64,000 nt of DNA, from NCBI GenBank assembly GCA_904066235.2, contig CAJFCV020000006.1, positions 11,098,001 to 11,162,000 on the forward strand, read 5' to 3'. The notes beneath the pieces are model-generated. The model ran no database searches, was not told the origin of the DNA, and saw only the letters and a program-made list of their open reading frames with translations. Within the stretch, counting starts at the first letter, position 1; every line of letters begins with the position of its first letter. Position numbers and translations under genes: made by a program. The DNA comes from Bursaphelenchus xylophilus. Lineage: Eukaryota; Nematoda; Chromadorea; Rhabditida; Aphelenchoididae. This document shows, piece after piece, positions 32,633-42,924 of this stretch.

Positions 32633-33258
32633 ACCTTATTCCCTATCATTCCCTCTATAACATCACATACAAATACAAGTTGCTCTACGGTCCCCAAACT
32701 GACTCCCAACCACACAACAAACACCTTATTAAGTAACAAACAACATGCACTCGAGAATATCAATTCTACGTGCGGAGTCGCAAAACTCAAGAAGCTTCCC
32801 GAACAAACTTTAATTCAAGTGTTTAAGAAGTGGGTTACAGCCCAAGGGGGAAGATTTTGCGCGAAGAATTTGGACATTAAACTTGTCACTGTTTAATGCC
32901 AGTGAAGCGACCGAATCTTCCGGGTGCTGATGAACTGAGAGCGATTCGTACAACCCCATAGCGGTGTATATAAGCGAGAAAGTGGCCTTGAAGTTGGAGT
33001 TTAAATTGGTTTTACAACGGCTTCTTTCATAATCTCCCACCGCTCACTAGATGGGGCACTTTTTAGATATACCACGGACGCATTTTACTGCGCGGTGGAA
33101 TGTTTGAAGAGCTGTGAAGGTGTTTACAAGTTTCTCATAAAGTGCGTCGACTTTTGGTCTGCGCATTGTAGACAAATAGGCAAAATAAAGTGTGCGCCAA
33201 AGTCTTCGAACTTTCTGGAAAGGCCAGTAGAAAGATATTGCTGCATATATTATATTAA
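32633..33258. other. Gene-free stretch
   Basis: Nothing recognisable. Open frames at 32810-33040 and 33047-33337 (-) have no family resemblance. Confidence 0.4.
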
Positions 33259-33556
33259 TTCGTCGGGAAAATTTGTCGTCTCGTCGAAAAAAGTGTGCAA
33301 TCCAGCTTCGGCTAGCAGTCGCATAGGCGATTTCCACCTGCCACTATTTTCCCGACAGACTGGGAGCTTCGAATCAGTTATTGCAAGCATTTTCATAATG
33401 CCTCGTATCACTCTGCCGGAAAATAACGGCGGGTCGTCGAAGCAAAATATCTCGCCTCGCCGCTATCGCGCACCAAATCCCCGGCCGCGGCCTGCAGTCG
33501 CAAAGCGATGATGGGCGATTCCGAGGCGCGACGTTATTTTCCCGACAGACTGATAG
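33259..33556. repeat. Two MITE-A2 copies in a row
   Basis: 33259-33362 is a worn copy (TCGTCGGGAAAATTTGTCGT … TTTTCCCGACAGACTGGG). 33410-33556 is a better one (CTCTGCCGGAAAATAACGGC … CCGGCCGCGGCCTGCAGTCG … TTTTCCCGACAGACTGATAG). Confidence 0.7.
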
Positions 33557-33594
33557 ACATTTTGTCGCGGTCTGACCCAGCCGGTTCTTTTTGT

Positions 33595-34060
33595 GGTTTG
33601 CACCGTGCGGAATGGAGAAAAACCACCGTGCCTTGGTCAGTGAGCTTTGATCAAGAAGTTACAAAACAGTTCCAAAATACAGTAAAATTACAACGAATCG
33701 CAACCGGTCAGAATTTTTTTATGGCATAAGATGTCCTTGTACGCACATTTATAGATCAAAAAAATTTTGTAGACTTTTTATCGCATGCTTTTTACACTGT
33801 GCACCGTGCAATTGAAAAGTTGCCACTGCGCAAGCAGTGGCGTAGTAGAGCAGGTTGCATCTGTCTTCTTTTCTTTACAACTGCTTGTCCAGAAAGTGCG
33901 TAGACTTTCTGTCGTTGGCCGTGCAGAGGAACCCTTGTTTTTTTAGTCGAAGCCCTCACAGAAATTGCACAGTGGATAATGTTTCGAAAAGGATAGAGTC
34001 GAGCAACATGCACGGTGAGGTGCAAAAAAGGCCGAGAAATTCTACGCACTTTCCGTGACA
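33595..34060. repeat. TGCAC-palindrome cluster upstream of peptide member 5
   Basis: GTTTGCACCGTGCGG, ACACTGTGCACCGTGCAA, TTGCACAGTGG and GCACGGTGAGGTGCA are scattered over about 450 bp. The ends of an element could not be fixed. CAACTAGT near 34058-34066 may belong to the MITE-F terminus. Confidence 0.45.
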
Positions 34061-34341
34061 ACTAGTAGCCCTTCCGGAAAGTCGACGGCTGATTTCTGGC
34101 CTTTGCTCTGTCCAAGAAACGACAGGGCGCAGATGACAGCCCAAAAAAGCCTATTGAAAAGCAACTAGTTGAAAACTAGAATGAATTTTGTTCTTGCATA
34201 GTGCATGTTGCCTAGATCACATCAGCGACTTTGCTGACCGACTAGTATATGCCTACACGGTTCGGAAAGTGTCCAAAAAACAAGCCCACTTACATATACA
34301 TACAATATATTACAGTGCAACAACTGTTCCATTGACAATAT

Positions 34342-34575
34342 TTACAAGAAGCCGGCAGCATTGCTGTATCGTCCATAGCCGCTGTAGGAGTTGGTGAAGC
34401 TTCCGTAGGGGTTGGTCCACGATCCACCCAGATTCCCACCCCACGGCGAGACAATAGTGCCGGAGGTCATGGAGTCCGCAAAGCCTGCGACAATCTGCGG
34501 ATCTGGCGCCGGCTTAGCGAAGGCAATAGCGACGCATAGTAGAACGAATAGCATAAACTTGTTTATCACAAGCAT
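34342..34575 (-). CDS. SPWGG/YSNAAGFL secreted peptide, member 5
   Basis: 77 residues, one exon. The signal peptide is residues 1 to about 20 (MLVINKFMLFVLLCVAIAFA). Mature: KPAPDPQIVAGFADSMTSG, TIVSPWGGNLGGSW, TNPYGSFTNSYSGYG and RYSNAAGFL. It is closest to member 3 in the core and shares the PDPQ stretch with member 1. An in-frame Met8 is a weaker alternative start. Unlike members 2, 3, 4 and 6, no clear TTTCAG stands within 50 nt of the ATG, so its 5' end may differ. An AATATA-type polyadenylation signal is possible about 30 nt after the stop. Confidence 0.88.
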   Translation of the reverse strand: MLVINKFMLFVLLCVAIAFAKPAPDPQIVAGFADSMTSGTIVSPWGGNLGGSWTNPYGSFTNSYSGYGRYSNAAGFL

Positions 34576-35230
34576 AGTTGGTGGAAATATAATATTTCGG
34601 GAAGTTCAAAACGTACGGTGTACACAACAACGTCGTCTTTTTCGCGAATGAAGGCCCGCAAGCGAGAAGGTGTGCGTCTTTATGCAATCAACAAGGTTTG
34701 TAGTCAGCGCGGAAAACACTTTTAAAATCGTGATTACAATTATTTCTTCATGGAAGAGTTGCCGAGAGCAACGAGCACTCAACTCTTGCAAAACGCCGCT
34801 GGGCGTCTTGTGATCGACGTCCGCGCGAAACAAAGGCGCACAAGGCAGTTTATAACAGTTGAACTCCGGCGTTAAAGGCCGACCAAAGAAGCCCGGAGCA
34901 TCTGATCTGTCTGATTCTGTGACCAGAGACATCACAGAACGTTGCGTGCGGAGTTCAAGAAGTTTCGGCAAGTTTCAGCAAGATGAGCAAAGAACTTCAT
35001 GTTTACGGAGAAGAAGGAATATGTAGTTTGTTTCGTACGAATCCGCGCCACAAACTATGGGGCGGGTAGAACATTGTTTTTGTTTTAATTTCAAGTGTTG
35101 ATGATTCTAGTGATTCTAGTCCGAAACGCTCAAAAACCGTTGTCGTGTTGGTCAAAAACCATCGCGAATACGGTGAAACTTCTATCCTGAAGGCCAAAAA
35201 TGGCCTGCAAAAAGCAACTTTTGAGATTAC

Positions 35231-35383
35231 CAGTGTGTCGGAAAAATAATGAGCGAAATTTCGCTGCGCCAATCGTGTCGCTGAAGCGAAAAGCTCTTTG
35301 ATTTTGTCGCGACACAATTCTTTTTTTCGGCAGCGATGCGATTTTAGATGCGACAAAGTGCTTAATATTTTCCCGACAGACTG
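35231..35383 (+). mobile_element. MITE-A1 copy
   Basis: CAGTGTGTCGGAAAAATAAT … ATATTTTCCCGACAGACTG, forward interior (CGTGTCGCTGAAGCGAAAAG). Confidence 0.8.
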
Positions 35384-35429
35384 TTTTTTCCGCTTTTTCA
35401 AGAGCTTGCGGACATTTTGCCCCTAAGCG

Positions 35430-35600
35430 GTTCTGCACCGTGCATTTTTTCCTTTGCAACGCACAATCAAGGTATCCCCGCACGTATGCCATTTTTAAGT
35501 ATGTCGCGCGAGATAGACCACCGCGCGGTGCAAGATGGTTCAAAATGGCCCATGCACCGCGCAAAAATTCATTTTGGAAGATGCGCCGCGCGACTTTTAT
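35430..35600. repeat. TGCAC/GCGCGG-rich repeat patch
   Basis: CTGCACCGTGCA, CAACGCACAATC, CCGCGCGGTGCAAG, CATGCACCGCGC and GCGCCGCGCG recur within 170 bp. It resembles the TGCACNGTGCA clusters elsewhere. Confidence 0.45.
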
Positions 35601-35806
35601 TTCGCGGAAAGCGAAATAATTTTCCCTTTTTTTAACTTCCCCCACTTTGTTTTCGCGGCATGACATAAGAAAAAATTTTTCTGACCACTACATTTCCCAT
35701 GCCCTAAAAGTGAAATTTTTATGACAAAGTTGATCTTTTCACCTTTTTCATAACCAGCTATCCGATTTTTGATACTTGTCTTCGCCGGTAAAACCTCAAA
35801 ATTTCA

Positions 35807-36376
35807 CAAGGAAAGTACTTCTATGGGGTGTGGAATTACCGGTCGAGATATATATCAAAAAATTCGCAAAAATTTTCTGATTCAGAATATATATAAATTA
35901 GCTGCCTAATTTTGGTCTATCTGCGAGTTTTTTCAATAAATGTTTTTCTCGAGGAAAAAAATCTGCGGCAACAAAAGCGCGCTCGGTCTCTTCCTTCGGA
36001 GAGAGCGGTGTGGCCGAGTGGTTAGAGCGCTGGCTTGGAATTCCGGGGGAAACGGGTTCGATTCTTTTTGCCACACTAGAACCCATTTTTTACATTGGAA
36101 CTACTTTTAAGGTGTAGTTGTAATCCAATTTGATATTTTAAGGCTTGTCAAGGCCTCAGAATTTAGTTTAGCACAAAACCAAATTTTTTTATTGTTAAAA
36201 ACACGGCCAAAAAGACACTTGCATGGTGTCGCGAGAAAACTTCTGAGGACAAAAACATGTCATCAGACCAAAATTAGGCAGCTAATTTATATATATTCTG
36301 AACCAGAAAATTTTTGCGAATTTTTCGATATATATCTCGACCGGTAATTCCACACCCCATAGAAGTACTTTCCTTG
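35807..36376. mobile_element. MITE-C: 570-bp element with 112-bp inverted ends
   Basis: The left arm 35807-35918 and the right arm 36265-36376 are inverted copies with only about two differences, so the insertion is young. Ends are CAAGGAAAGTACTTC … GAAGTACTTTCCTTG. TCA is repeated outside both (35804-35806, 36377-36379). The ends resemble those of MITE-B (CAGGGGAAGTACTCC), and both have 3-bp TNA target duplications, so they may use the same transposase. The spacer contains a tRNA-like sequence at about 36005-36075. No transposase frame. Confidence 0.9.
36005..36075 (+). pseudogene. tRNA-like sequence (Ser/Leu type, decayed) inside MITE-C
   Basis: GGTGTGG and CCACACT could form an acceptor stem. 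TGGCCGAGTGGTTAGAGCGC is a good D arm and A box. GGTTCGATTC is a B box. An anticodon loop TTGGAAT would give GGA (Ser), but its stem is poor and the T stem (ACGGG against CTTTT) no longer pairs. A T run at 36085-36090 could end a Pol III transcript. I call it a tRNA pseudogene or tRNA-derived promoter, not a working tRNA. Confidence 0.55.
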
Positions 36377-36379
36377 TCA

Positions 36380-37473
36380 AACAATTTTTCCGCTAAATCT
36401 TGGGAGCCAAGTTAAGGGTTGATGCGCGTTGCCGCTACTAAACATGACATAATAAGCGAAAGTCGATGCGCAAAATCAAGAGTGAATCACGCAAAAAGTT
36501 TGGAGAAAATGAGAATTCCGAACCCGAAAAGGAATTTTATAATGAAATTTTTGTAACAACCGTTGTACTTGAAGTCCCTGGCCCTCTCGGATCATTTTTG
36601 ACGCGGTACTTTAAACCTTGGCTGGCGTGCGATTTCACAATCACGGAAAGTGAACTCTTAGGAACTATTTTGTTGGGCAATCATGTCAAAAATCAACGAG
36701 AATTTGTGACGGAAATTCAAGTAGTTTTTTGCGATCTGTTTTGCTATTGGTATTGCCAGGCGATGGTGTAAAAGGCAGCTGAATTTCTGATGCTGCGGTC
36801 ATACTAGGCGGGCCAGAAGGTCTTCGTATATTTGCACTACGCGACGTCGCGAAAAAATTTGTCGCACTTACAAGTCGTAAGCGCTGTGGCTTTGTTGAAT
36901 TTTTTTATTTTATAGCAATGATTCCCGAGATAGTTGAAATTGCTCGCTGTGGACAGGTTTTGATATACTGGGATTGTTGTACGTAGACATGGCCCTGGAG
37001 CCGGGCCAAAAATCGCGGCCGGCCCCGAAGAGTTCGGCCCGGGGGTGGGGTGGTAAATGTTTACGCGATGTAACGCATTGTTTGATTACTATAACAATAA
37101 ACAATAAGTTTTAAAAAAAAAGATTTACCAACCATTACCTAAAGTGCTCCAAACCCCCTAATCGGCTCTTAGATCTGTGTTTTGGTTTTATTGACAACCC
37201 CAATTTTTGCCTCGGGCTCATGATTTTAATCAACGGGGGCCGATTTGGGGCCGCGCGGAGGCCCGCCACGGGGCCAAACAAGGTTCAGGGTCCCTTCAAG
37301 CTCACATGGCTCCACAAAGCTGCCCATAGCAACTAAGAAATGCTATATTAGGCCAAAATTATCCTCCCAAGTACAAAATCTTTTTATAACAAACAACTTC
37401 GCTCTTCTTTGCAATTCTTTACACAGAAAATTTATTTTTATGCCCACTATTGCCTCCCTGACTTACCCATTCT
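36380..37473. other. Gene-free stretch
   Basis: An open frame at 36466-36771 (+, 101 residues) has no family resemblance and no splice or signal-peptide context; I do not accept it as a gene. 36990-37045 and 37230-37280 are GGCCCGG/GGGGCC-rich patches like relics of the hAT-like element, and 37185-37240 resembles repeat G. Confidence 0.4.
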
Positions 37474-37719
37474 CTACAAGAACCCAGCAGCATTACTGTA
37501 ACGTCCGACGCTGCTGTATGAGTTGCTGAAGCTTCCGTATGGGTTACTGTAACTTCCACCCAAGTTTCCTCCCCACGGCGATAAGATTGATCCCGAAGTC
37601 AGTGAGTCAGCATACGATCCAAACAATTGGGCTTTTGGCTCAGCAGCAGACTTCGATATTACACTTGATATTAGTAATATAAGCGAGAATATCACCAAAA
37701 TCCAATTTTTACAAAGCAT
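37474..37719 (-). CDS. SPWGG/YSNAAGFL secreted peptide, member 6
   Basis: 81 residues, one exon, the longest member. The signal peptide is residues 1 to about 22 (MLCKNWILVIFSLILLISSVIS). Mature: KSAAEPKAQLFGSYADSLTSG, SILSPWGGNLGGSY, SNPYGSFSNSYSSVG and RYSNAAGFL. The core is closest to member 1 (SILSPWGG). A TTTTCCAACAG 3' splice site lies about 11 nt before the ATG. An AATAAA lies about 40 nt past the stop (37431-37436 on the plus strand as TTTATT). Upstream on the minus strand a TATAAA and, just beyond it, a TTATCA/GATAAG site (about 37800) could be promoter elements, but they were not seen before the other members. Confidence 0.88.
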   Translation of the reverse strand: MLCKNWILVIFSLILLISSVISKSAAEPKAQLFGSYADSLTSGSILSPWGGNLGGSYSNPYGSFSNSYSSVGRYSNAAGFL

Positions 37720-38143
37720 CTTTCAATTTGCTGTTGGAAAATTTCACTTTCAGCAATTTTTATGAGCAAGTTTAACCCGGAAAAGGTGTTTATATTGTTG
37801 TGATAAGTGAATACTTCGAATGCACGTAACTTTTCCGTTTATTTCCATGTATACTTTAAACTTTTCTGGAGTTGTTTACAGCACGGGCTGATTAATAATC
37901 GCAACTGCAACTCCCGTGATCATACAATCAATGAAACAAGATGGCAAAATAATTGAAAGTTTTTTTTCTCTCTGACCTTCAAGAAGAGATGGGAAAGTGC
38001 AAGGAAGTAATGAAATGAAACGCTTGCGCTCGTGGAAAAGGTATTGGTAAACAGGGGTAATTTGATGAGTAAAAGGTGTAACAAGCCGTTGAAAGGACGA
38101 ACAGGGGAAGCGCAGTTAACTTGATGAAAATTATAAGGGAAGA

Positions 38144-38368
38144 ATCAGTTTGTCGGGAAAATAATGAGCAGCCTGTCGCAGTGAAAATCGCACCGCCGCC
38201 GGGAAAATGAATTGTGTCGGAGGAAAGCCAATTTGCTTTTGAATTCAGCGACGCGATCTCCGCTGCGACATTTTCTCCAACGCAGAGTACAAAAGAGTAC
38301 ATTTTTCCCTTCTTGCACGGTGCAAACCACAAAAAAACTATTTGCACTGTGCAAACCGGCAGACTGAT
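38144..38368 (-). repeat. MITE-A1 copy with TGCAC-palindrome sequence in its right end
   Basis: GTTTGTCGGGAAAATAATGA and the reverse A1 interior run to GCGACATTTTCTCC. Then about 90 bp with TTGCACGGTGCAAACC and TTTGCACTGTGCAAACC replace the normal end, before GGCAGACTGATA. Confidence 0.65.
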
Positions 38369-38375
38369 ACCCTGA

Positions 38376-38808
38376 GTTTGACGCTCGGATTTTCTTTTAT
38401 TTTTTTCAACATATATTGGTCATGTGCTATATATCAATTCCTGAAAGCTTTAGCTCATGCTTTGCAGGGAGAGCCGAGATATTCAACGATCTTTGCGGCC
38501 GAGAGAGTACGTAAAACGCGGAGAGAAAAACACCTTTTCGCCGTGCTTTTGCCCCAGTTTGGCCGTGTCTTTGCCCCAGTTAAAAAATCAATTTTTTGCT
38601 GAAACACTACCCCCCTTTACGGTGGAAATATGTATGGCTTTTCATGCCAAAATTCGCAAAAAAAGTGTCAAAATTGTCACCAACTTTCGGTATAAAAATC
38701 TCGGTCGTTTCCGCAAATTGCGAGCTAGGAATTTAAAAAATATAGATGATAACTTATGCCAGCTTTCGTCGAAGTCTGAACGTCGCACTTGGAGCACTTC
38801 CCCTGTTG
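38376..38808 (-). repeat. MITE-B, near full length, worn
   Basis: It reads GAGTTTGACGCTCGGATTTT, GCTTTGCAGGGAGAGCCGAG, GCGGCCGAGAGAGTACGTAA, AAATCTCGGTCGTTTCCGCA and GTCGCACTTGGAGCACTTCC, then CCTGTTGA. Confidence 0.75.
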
Positions 38809-39058
38809 ACTTTTCCAATAGATTATTGGACGAAAAGCCAAATGAAGAGCCTTTCCGGAGAGGATCGAATTTCCACTTCCCTCAGCTTTTCCAGCGATTT
38901 CAAATAAAAAAATCGTTTCAACGTTTGTGAAAAGCCAAAAATAAACAAATTATCACCATATTCGCCGGAAGGAAAACGTTTCTCGTTTTTTCAATAAAAT
39001 GGATTGCTAACTTACTCCTTTTCCCTCATTTATTCGCTACCTCTCACTATTGATCTAA

Positions 39059-42000
39059 ATGGCGCAAACTGACAATCAAATTCTAAAGGCGGAGGTTCCA
39101 TGGAAGCGATTGACCGCCAGCCAAGCACTTTTATTTTTACTCACCGCCTTGGCTTGGGTTGATCTGAAACGCAGGACTGATGAGTGCTTGGAGAACTGTC
39201 CAATCGATGGGCAAAGAGTTAAACGAGGCTTCAAGGAGACTGTCATCAACATGACCAGTAGTGAGGACAAGAAAAACAAGGACTTGTGGGTCCATTCGTT
39301 GAGCAAGATTCAGGTGGGTCAAGGGTAATATAATTGATGTTTTGGGTAAAATTGATCTGTAATTCTGGGAAGCTGAACTATTTCTTGTGAAACAAAACTC
39401 ACTAGGCGCTTACTTCAATTTGGTATATCCACATAAAACCAGCGGTTTTTGTAATACACATCAATATATTACACTTGGCCATAGATAATATAATGGGTGT
39501 TTTGAGCGAATAGCGAGCCTCAATTAAGGGAATTTGAACCATTGGTTGTGAAACGAACCTTATTAGATCCTTTTCTTAACATAGTATATCCATATAAAGA
39601 CGAAATTCTCTGTGACACACACTAATATATTACACTAGGTCATGGATGATATAATTGATGTTTTGGGTAATATTGAATAGTAATTTTGGAAAGTTGAACC
39701 GTTTCTTGTAGAAACCATTTCACTAGGTATTTATTTTTCTTTGTGATATTCATATCAAACAGACGGTTTTTGTAATACACATCAATATATTCCACATGCC
39801 ATCCATTTCCTTTCAGATGGACGATCTGCTCGAAAAATGCCTAGAAGTCCATAAGTATTGCACTGATGAAAAAGGCAGTGAAAGAGGGCCTCCGGGACCT
39901 CCGGGTGATCCAGGGCCAGTAGGCCCGCCGGGCCAAGCAGGGCCAATTGGAAGGCCTGGAATTCAAGGGCTTCCCGGGCCTCCAGGACCAATCGGACCTC
40001 CCGGAATGGCCGGGTCGGAGGCAGTTTGTGTTGACTGCCCTGTAACTGAGAACTATGTGATGAGTGAGAAGTCGTGTCCGAAGGTAAGCATAGTGATTTG
40101 TAGGGGAAGCCCACTTCATAGAGACTGCGCTTACCGCATTTCTGGATCAAAAAACGATTTGATTTGGTCGCGACACAATTTATTTTCTGAATGATACCAA
40201 ACAGTCGATTTTCGCTTTTCCTAGAACAAAATGCGACCCATACTGTGATTATTCAAAGACTGCATATTTCAGACCGAAGAAATGAAATGCCCCAGCAGAA
40301 TCACCATGGATGGAGAAGGAGGCCCCAAAGGAGTGGAAAAAATGTTGCCGAGCTTTGTTGAATACGTAAGTTTTTTTAAGCGATACAATCACCTTTGCTG
40401 ACAACGTAGCGTAAGCGCGCTGATAGTAAAAAATGTCATGTCAAATTTAGATGCTAGAAAACGAAACAGAATCAGACGCGTGCCTCAGGGTTTGCATGGC
40501 CAACTTTACCACCTACCACGACCAAATGGATCTGGCAACAAGCACCGAGACGGCGTATATTCAAGGCGCAACGGCTCGTAAGTTTTAATTAACGAGGGAA
40601 TGTAGTAAATACAACTTAGCCATGGCCAATTGATTTGTTTTCAGATTGCTTCCTGCAAGGAGTTGGCAAGCCAGTCTTTCACGCGCATGCGAACACCTTC
40701 TATGGCTCATGGATGAGGGATGCGTATCCGAAGACCGGAGAGGTAAGACAAGTCAAGATTGCGGCTTTAAAGCCTAGCTCAATGTGCGACTAACTCGTAT
40801 ACCAAGAAATCAGTCGACAACGAAAAATTTACGAGATCAAAAGCATCAGTTTTTTGCGACAATGAGATTTCGTCGCTGTCGGCATTGCGAAAAGATTTAG
40901 GTAGGTGCGAAACGGCGACATCACTCTCCAGTTTTTTCGCGCGAGATAACATTTTTTACCCCGTTCAACAGAATGAACTTCGCGCTGCTCGAAAGTTGCG
41001 AAAGTTGTGGTGTTTGCGCGGCGATGCACTGTACGAACACGTCAATAATTTTTGGTCCATCTTTTTTTTAATAATGAACACAATGTCTCTGCGCTATGCA
41101 TTGCAACGTTGCAGCGCAATAAAGTGAAAATTAATTTGATTTTGCCGCGACAGTTCATATTGTCGGCGATGCGATTTTCGATGCGACAGAGCGCTCATTA
41201 TTTTCTCGACAGACTGATAGTCCAATTCATTTTACAGAAGCTTTACTGCGGGCAAAAATTACCGTTTGCTGTCAAATTATGTGTCTCTTCTACTGTAAAA
41301 TTCAAAAAAAAAAATCTTTCCAGGACTCTCAGAAGCGCTGGCTGACCAACCACTTCGAAGGCGATGCTCTTTACGAGTTCCGGAACGAAGCCGAAATGCG
41401 AAGACAGAACGTACTCAAAAAGTAGGCGCCAAAACTTGTATTATCATTGCTTAGATACAAACTGCCTCATCTCTTCAAAGGCACTAACAATGTCTTCTTC
41501 AATGGCTCCTTTTATTATCATCGAGCCGGAACACCCAAGATCGCCAAGTACGAGCTGGGTACACAGAATTATGAAGAGGTCATTGTTCACAACAAGGCCG
41601 CGCATAAGGGAGAAAACGTGAGTAGAAAGGGGTAAAATACGACTTGCTTTTCAAAGTAAATAAAAAGTTGCACCTACATATAGCGTCCTGAAGTGAAAGG
41701 CAATTTGATTTTACCGCGACACAATTCATTTTCTCGGCGGCGATGCGATTTGCGATGCAACAGAGTGCTCATTATTTTCCCGACAGACTTATGTGAGGCT
41801 GCTTCTGTATACCGTACCGCAATGGTCAAAAATATTTTCTTTGCATCAGAACTTGCTCTTCGCTGCAAGAATTCACTAAAAAAAATTTCTTTCTCTTTTT
41901 CCATTCTCCATGTTTTTCGTACTCTCTGGGCCGCTAAGATCGTTGAATATATCGGCTGCGCATGGAAAAGCACGAGCTGAAATTTTCAGGAATTTGTGCG

Positions 42001-42821
42001 CGGCCTGTACCCGGCCTGTGTGCAAAATTTAAAGAAAAATCTGAGCGTCGCACCTGTAACCCTCCCTTGTGTAAAAAGGCGATTTTCCATATTTTATACT
42101 ACCGTGAGTAGTCTCTGCTCGGGATCGACGGTCCAATAGCTGCACCTGCAAGGCGAATACAGTCCCATTTTTAAAAAAAAAGACTCCCTTTCCAAATTAA
42201 ACCGTTTTTAGTACCTCTTCAACCACTCCATGAACTACTTTGACATGGCTGTTGACGAAAACGCCTTGTGGGTAATGTTCCACTACGAAGATGAGGACTT
42301 TGTGGCGGTCACGAAAATGGACATCAACAATCTGACCGTCTATGAGACCTTCAACTTGACTATGATCAATCATACCGATATGGCCAATGGATTCGTCGTC
42401 TGTGGCGTTTTATACGTGGTAAGTTGATCATATAAAAATTTTCTAAAAGACCAAAACAGCTTTGATTTTTCGCAGAAAAAATTTCGATATTTTTTATTTT
42501 TAAAATTTTTTTTTGATATTTTTTGAATCTTTTTTTGGCAACAAATTTTTTACTTTTTTACGATTTTTCCTCAAAAAAATCTTTCCCAAAATCTTAAAAA
42601 TCAAATTTTTTCAGGTTCAAAGTTCAAGCGATTTGAAGTCCGAAATCTCGATTGCTTATGATTTTTACCGCGAAAGATATCAACAGCCCAACATCCATTG
42701 GGTCAATCTGTATCGGAATGCCAACATGATGTCGTACAATCCGTTCGACAAGAGGATATACATCTATGACCACGGCTATTTGCTGACCGTCCCAGTGAGG
42801 ATAACTTGGAGGGCAAAATAA
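39059..42821 (+). CDS. unc-122-like: UNC-122/COF-2-like type II membrane collagen-olfactomedin protein (nine exons)
   Basis: Exons: 39059-39313, 39817-40083, 40273-40365, 40451-40577, 40645-40742, 41324-41421, 41455-41617, 42212-42418, 42615-42821. All joins keep frame, use GT…AG, and give 504 residues ending WRAK. Domains: short basic N-terminus; one membrane helix at about 18-36 ([19 protein letters not shown]), inside-to-outside type II; a possible furin site RVKR at 53-56; 14 Gly-X-Y triplets at 109-150 (a collagen helix, so probably a trimer); and a Cys-rich linker (CVDCP). The olfactomedin domain spans 249-500, with the usual Cys pair likely C249-C431, the hallmark [11 protein letters not shown] and the final YDHGYLL. 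In C. elegans, UNC-122 and COF-2 have this architecture and act at the surface of muscle and coelomocytes. Which paralogue this is cannot be decided here. Intron 6 is only 33 bp. Introns 1, 5 and 7 hold repeats. AATAAA at 42919-42924. Confidence 0.93.
39326..39795. repeat. Three tandem units of about 162 bp in intron 1
   Basis: Units start near 39326, 39487 and 39650 with TAATATAATTGATGTTTTGG or close variants. Each contains a later AATACACATCAATATATT(A/C)CAC phrase. They fill nearly the whole first intron of the olfactomedin gene. Confidence 0.8.
41070..41219 (+). mobile_element. MITE-A1 copy in intron 5 of the olfactomedin gene
   Basis: The left end is worn (AATAATGAACACAATGTCTC) and the right end is good (TTATTTTCTCGACAGACTGATAG). 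Confidence 0.75.
41684..42070. repeat. MITE-A1 half and MITE-B fragment in intron 7
   Basis: 41684-41791 is the right two thirds of a forward MITE-A1 (CGTCCTGAAGTGAAAGGCAA … TTTTCCCGACAGACTTA). About 41875-42068 is the right half of MITE-B (CGTACTCTCTGGGCCGCTAA … TCTGAGCGTCGCACCTGTAA). Confidence 0.7.
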
Positions 42822-42918
42822 TTGAGATATTATTTATGAAGAATTAATTAATTTAATTTTTATGTAGCTGTAGCCTTAAATTTGTAAATTTTTTGAAAAT
42901 TTTATTTAAAAAATATGT

Positions 42919-42924
42919 AATAAA
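42919..42924 (+). terminator. Polyadenylation signal of the olfactomedin gene
   Basis: AATAAA lies 98 nt past the stop codon. It is the first perfect hexamer on this strand after the gene. Confidence 0.5.

Noticed and set aside
36005..36075. Functional tRNA
   Set aside because: The A and B boxes are good, but the anticodon stem and T stem do not pair, so I list it as a pseudogene.
36466..36771. 101-residue open frame on +
   Set aside because: No recognisable family, no signal peptide, no splice sites that would extend it. Possible but unsupported.
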